In this document: positions 17,911 through 21,302 of the stretch, piece by piece | Layout of the letters: each line of letters begins with the position of its first letter | How positions within the stretch are numbered: the first letter of the stretch is position 1 | Assembly (NCBI GenBank): GCA_013054445.1 | Contig: JAAMPI010001005.1 | Coordinates: 1 to 21,302, forward strand | Direction: 5' to 3' | DNA: 21,302 nucleotides | From: Cudoniella acicularis | Taxonomy: Eukaryota > Ascomycota > Leotiomycetes > Helotiales > Helotiaceae | Program-made: the position numbers and the translations under genes | Notes under the pieces: model-generated | Told to the model about the DNA's origin: nothing | Databases searched by the model: none | What the model saw: the letters and a program-made list of their open reading frames with translations, nothing else

Positions 17911-19367
17911 ATGACAGAAGTCACAATTACAGGATGGGATACGCGCGATGTGCGGTTTCCTACGTCCTTGGACAAGACTGGCTCTGACGCCATGAACGCT
18001 GCTGGCGACTACTCAGCAGCATACTGCATCCTGAAGACCGACTCACCCTTCTCCGGTCACGGCATGGTATACCCCTCTCAAAACCCCCTCCTGGCCAAGC
18101 CTTGCTAACGTTATATTCCAATTCAGACCTTCACAATCGGCCGCGGAAACGATATCGTATGCAAAGCCATCGACAACGTCGCAGACCGAATTAAAGGCCG
18201 AACCCTCTCCTCCCTCGTCGCAAACTGGGGTCAAACATGGCGCTATCTCGTCTCCGATTCGCAATTGCGTTGGATTGGACCAGAGAAGGGAGTTATACAT
18301 CTTGCGCTGGGAGCTGTGGTCAATGCTATCTGGGATCTCTGGGCCAAGACATTGAATAAGCCCGTGTGGAGAATTGTGGCAGATATGAGTCCCGAGGAAT
18401 TCGTCCGATGTATTGATTTCAGATATATTACTGATGCCATTACGCCTGATGAGGCGATATCCATGCTGAAGGCTGAGGAAGGTGGAAAAGCAAAGAGATT
18501 GGAGGATGCGTTGAATAGCAAGGCTGTGCCAGCATATACCACCTCTGCCGGATGGCTCGGATACGGAGAGGACAAGATGAAGGGACTACTGGAAGAGACT
18601 TTGAGCAAGGGATACAGACATTTCAAGTTGAAGGTTGGAACTTCCGTCGACGCTGATCGAAGACGGTTGGCCATTGCCCGAGAAGTTATTGGCTACGACA
18701 AGGGCAACATTTTGATGGTTGACGCAAACCAGGTATTTCTTCTCTACCCAATCTCGAGTATTTTACTAATATCCTACAGGTCTGGTCCGTCCCCGAAGCA
18801 ATCGAGTACATGCAACACCTCAAAGAATTCAAACCCTGGTTCATCGAAGAGCCCACCTCCCCAGACGACATCCTCGGCCACAAAGCCATCCGAGACGCCC
18901 TCCGACCAGACGGAATCGGTGTTGCCACCGGAGAAATGTGCCAAAATCGCGTGATCTTCAAGCAACTCCTGGCCTCTGGCGCCATCGACGTCTGCCAAAT
19001 CGACGCTTGCCGTATGGGAGGTGTCAACGAAGTCCTCGCCGTTCTCCTCATGGCTAAAAAATTCAACGTCCCCATCGTTCCTCACAGCGGCGGTGTCGGC
19101 CTCCCCGAATACACTCAACACTTGAGCACTATTGATTACGTCTGCGTCAGTGGGAAATTGAGTGTGCTGGAATATGTGGATCATTTGCACGAGCATTTTG
19201 AGCATCCGGCCGTCATCAAGGGTGGTTATTATCAAACTCCCACCGAGCCAGGGTACAGTGTCGAGATGAAGCCTGCGAGCATGGAGCAGTACAGCTTTCC
19301 CGGTGGTTCATCGGGATGGTGGAAGAGCGATGAGGCAAAACCAATTCTTGAGGGAGAGAAGATCTAA
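17911..19367 (+). CDS. LGD1: L-galactonate dehydratase
   Basis: Exons are 17911-18066, 18127-18732 and 18780-19367, with introns of 60 bp (branch GCTAAC) and 47 bp (branch ACTAAT), giving 449 residues; Trichoderma LGD1 is about 450. The enzyme belongs to the enolase superfamily, mandelate racemase group. It dehydrates L-galactonate to 2-keto-3-deoxy-L-galactonate, the second cytosolic step of fungal D-galacturonate (pectin) breakdown after the reductase GAR1 and before the aldolase LGA1. Visible active-site parts are the KxK (Lys219, Lys221), metal ligands Asp251 (VDANQ), Glu277 (IEEP) and Glu306 (GEMCQ), and the Asp329/His356 pair (QIDACR and PHSGG). Long near-identity with known LGD1 (SLDKTGSDAMNAAGDYSAAY; STIDYV) makes the call firm. 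No GAR1, LGA1 or GLD1 lies next to it here. L-rhamnonate or L-fuconate dehydratase is the nearest alternative. Confidence 0.95.
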
Positions 19368-20136
19368 GTTTCTGCCGAATTGTCAAGGAGGGAAAAGGGG
19401 TTGGAGGTTTTCATGTTGGGCTTCCATCCGCAGGGCAACGATGGCATCCTGTAACTCGTTTCTTCTACTCTTTGATTTGAGAAGCGAGTTCCCGGTTAGA
19501 GGTGGTTTGTAAGAAAAGGGGTCGGGCTTCCGTCCGCAGGGCAACGATGGCATCCTGTATAACATATTGATCTTGTACTATGTTATCCTAGACAACATAT
19601 AGCGTATCAATCAATTTTTACTTTTCTCTGTTTACCCTTTTCCGTTTTCGTGCTTTCTCCCATTCTCGCAAGGAACATACGAACCCACGAATGGGAGATA
19701 TTTATTCCGATTTCTTTCCGGCTTCAAGTCGGCTTTCCCAGCAAGTAAGAGGTGCATCGAGGTTACATAACAGTTGAACCCCTAGTGGGGAGCCGCATAA
19801 AAGAATTTAACCATCAATATGCCCAGAAGACACGTGTTGCAAAGCCGATACCGACATTAACACAGAACTGAGAATTGAAATTCTTCGTAAAAAAAAACTA
19901 GATAAGGCGGCGCATTGATCCTCCTTCTGTTATCTATCTGTTTGGGTTTAAGAATTTGATAAGTTTATATACTTCCGAAGTACCCCTCGGTGCAGATTGA
20001 GATTTCGAATCCGCGACAAAGGAAGCGTAATGTAAAACCTGCGATACTAGACAACTCTCTTTCTTTCTTCCTATTATTTGGATTGTGTTATTTTGGCCAC
20101 CACGCTTCGTCCTTCTTCAAGTTTATCGTTTTCATT
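19368..20136. other. Intergenic region between LGD1 and the NOD19-like gene
   Basis: The first 200 bp are the LGD1 3' region with a direct repeat and hairpin. The rest (19600-20136) has an AT-rich leader into the NOD19-like gene and no recognisable coding or RNA gene. Confidence 0.5.
19418..19559 (+). repeat. 36-bp direct repeat flanking a hairpin, LGD1 3' region
   Basis: The copies at 19418-19453 and 19524-19559 differ at one of 36 positions (core CCGCAGGGCAACGATGGCAT). A GAAAAGGGGT stretch also precedes both. Between them lies a hairpin: an 11-bp stem with one G-U pair, from 19453-19463 to 19480-19490. All of it starts 51 bp after the LGD1 stop. Confidence 0.8.
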
Positions 20137-21302
20137 ATGGCACCTACTAGTCTCTATCTTATACACTCTCTCTTCCGCCCTCTCACTCAACCTCCACCCT
20201 CGCTCTCTACCTAGTACGTACCCCTTTCCCACCTCATAAAACCCTACAATTCACAATCTGACAAACAAATCAGCACCTCCTAACCAAAACCTAGAAATCA
20301 ACCCCGCCCCCTCAAAATCCGCTATGGACCCCTCGTCATCCCGCAAACAGTATGCCCTCTTTCACGTTCCCCAACGACACAAAACCTTGCCCTAATAACA
20401 GTTCGTGCCTGCTTACATCCATCCAAGCCGGTCTAGAATACGCGGATGGGAGTAACGTTAGTGTAGATTCGGGCGTGTGGTTGCATCATGTTGTAGCGAT
20501 TGGTACGGGGCGGAGGGATACTACTTGTCCAAGTTTGGGGTTGGGGGATAAGGGTGATGGTATGGGTGTGGAGAGGTTTTTTTGCAAGTGGGAATGAGAG
20601 GACTAAGGTTGATTTGTGGGAAAACGCGCGCGTGTTTTTTCCTTCTTTTTCTTTTCATTTTTTTTCACTTTCTATTTCTTTGCTATTTTCATCCTTCTAG
20701 GCATTAAAAATGAGAATTTGAGACTAATACATACATAATCGCCAAACAAGACGAGAAAAACAGGCTATCTCCTCCACCAATCCAGCCAACTCATCCCAGA
20801 ACTCATGAACGAAACTCCCCACCCCCTCACTGTCTACGTCATACTAACCTACGAATTTATCCCCTCTCCAAACCTTCACGGCTTCAAATCCTTAACACCG
20901 CTTTGGCTCGATGCTTCTGGTCCTTGCGGGAATTCGGATATCGATGTCCCTGCTAGCGTTGTGCCTTCGCCGAAATTTACAGCTGGAGAGAGTATTAAAG
21001 AGGTGATCACTAATGTTACTGGGGAAATGGTGTTTGCGACGGGACATCTGCATGACGGCGACCTCAATCTTTTGTGTTGAGGAATGGGAGGGTGGTTTGT
21101 GAGTCTGATGCTACGTATGGGGCTTCCCCGGGGTATATTGAAGAGGTGAATATGACGATGGGTATGGGTGGGAATGTGAGTATGGTGTGGGGGATGGATA
21201 TGGTGCATTTGAGTAATATGAGTGTATGTACTGGTGGCGGAGAGAGGATTGAGAGCGGGGATAGGTGGGCTGTTAGGGGTTTTTACGATTTTGGGATGCA
21301 TC
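20137..21302 (+). CDS. Secreted NOD19-family (GHLHDG) protein, partial and frame-broken
   Basis: This resembles fungal proteins of the Stress up-regulated Nod 19 family. Conserved pieces are KIRYGPLVIP, ITSIQAGLEY-like LLTSIQAGLEYADG, VDSGVWLHHVV, ERFFASGNERT, GYLLHQSSQLIPELMN, TVYVILTYEF, ATGHLHDGD, VVCESDATYG, HLSNMSVC and GFYDFGMH at the window edge. HHVV and GHLHDG suggest a metal (copper-type) site. A signal peptide (HLLVSILYTLSSALS) lies just after the start, one base out of frame with the ATG at 20137. Likely introns are 20214-20273 and 20632-20750. The pieces lie in different frames: shifts fall at the G2 at 20139, A4 at 20314-20317, A3 at 20345-20347, T7 at 20577-20583 and T4 at 21070-21073. 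The 3' end is outside the window. It is either a pseudogene or a gene spoiled by homopolymer errors. Molecular function is unknown. Confidence 0.75.

Noticed and set aside
19990..20020. TTCGAATCC resembling a tRNA B box
   Set aside because: No A box, acceptor stem or anticodon arm could be placed around it on either strand.

Overview
The window looks like nuclear DNA from a filamentous ascomycete (Pezizomycotina; Leotiomycetes is a plausible guess, not proven). The reasons are short GT-AG introns of about 43-75 bp with fungal branch points (CTAAC, CTGAC, CTAAT), loosely packed genes on both strands, and recognisable fungal families. There are no bacterial operons, CRISPR arrays or rRNA, and I found no convincing tRNA. 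All splice sites below were worked out by eye.

Left part (1-8400), mostly housekeeping. A two-span membrane protein runs off the left edge on the minus strand. After a gene-poor gap comes a mitochondrial ABC1/ADCK-type atypical kinase (minus), which shares a 517-bp divergent promoter with a cytochrome c/c1 heme lyase (plus). Both act in respiratory or cofactor biology, and their shared promoter carries an abutting CRE-like and CCAAT element. The heme lyase needs one extra base in a C-run to be intact. HRI1 follows on the plus strand, then an orphan 111-codon ORF of doubtful status.

Middle part (8400-16020), accessory. It holds a small secreted ricin-B-type lectin-like protein (plus) and an F-box protein (minus). 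A Thr-rich secreted-protein ORF is broken by two in-frame TAGs (minus), and a secreted type-B carboxylesterase has its whole catalytic apparatus but one TAG in place of a conserved Trp (minus). A 473-bp AT-rich MITE-like element with 29-bp terminal inverted repeats and TA flanks lies beyond the esterase start.

Right part (16020-21302). It holds a 47-codon single-span ORF and, 31 bp upstream of it, a two-exon gene resembling the N-terminal domain of fungal STAND proteins (both minus). These are divergent from an intact L-galactonate dehydratase gene (LGD1, plus), the second enzyme of fungal D-galacturonate (pectin) catabolism. LGD1 is followed by a 36-bp direct repeat flanking a hairpin. The window ends inside a secreted NOD19-family (GHLHDG) protein gene whose frame is broken four or five times, always at homopolymer runs.

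Two kinds of damage should be kept apart. One-base length changes in homopolymers (heme lyase, NOD19) look like consensus errors. The TAG substitutions (esterase, Thr-rich ORF) are C-to-T or G-to-A type changes that fit RIP-like or ordinary nonsense mutation. I did not find a convincing new multi-gene system; the most unusual items are the MITE, the disrupted genes, the composite divergent promoter and the repeat/hairpin behind LGD1.
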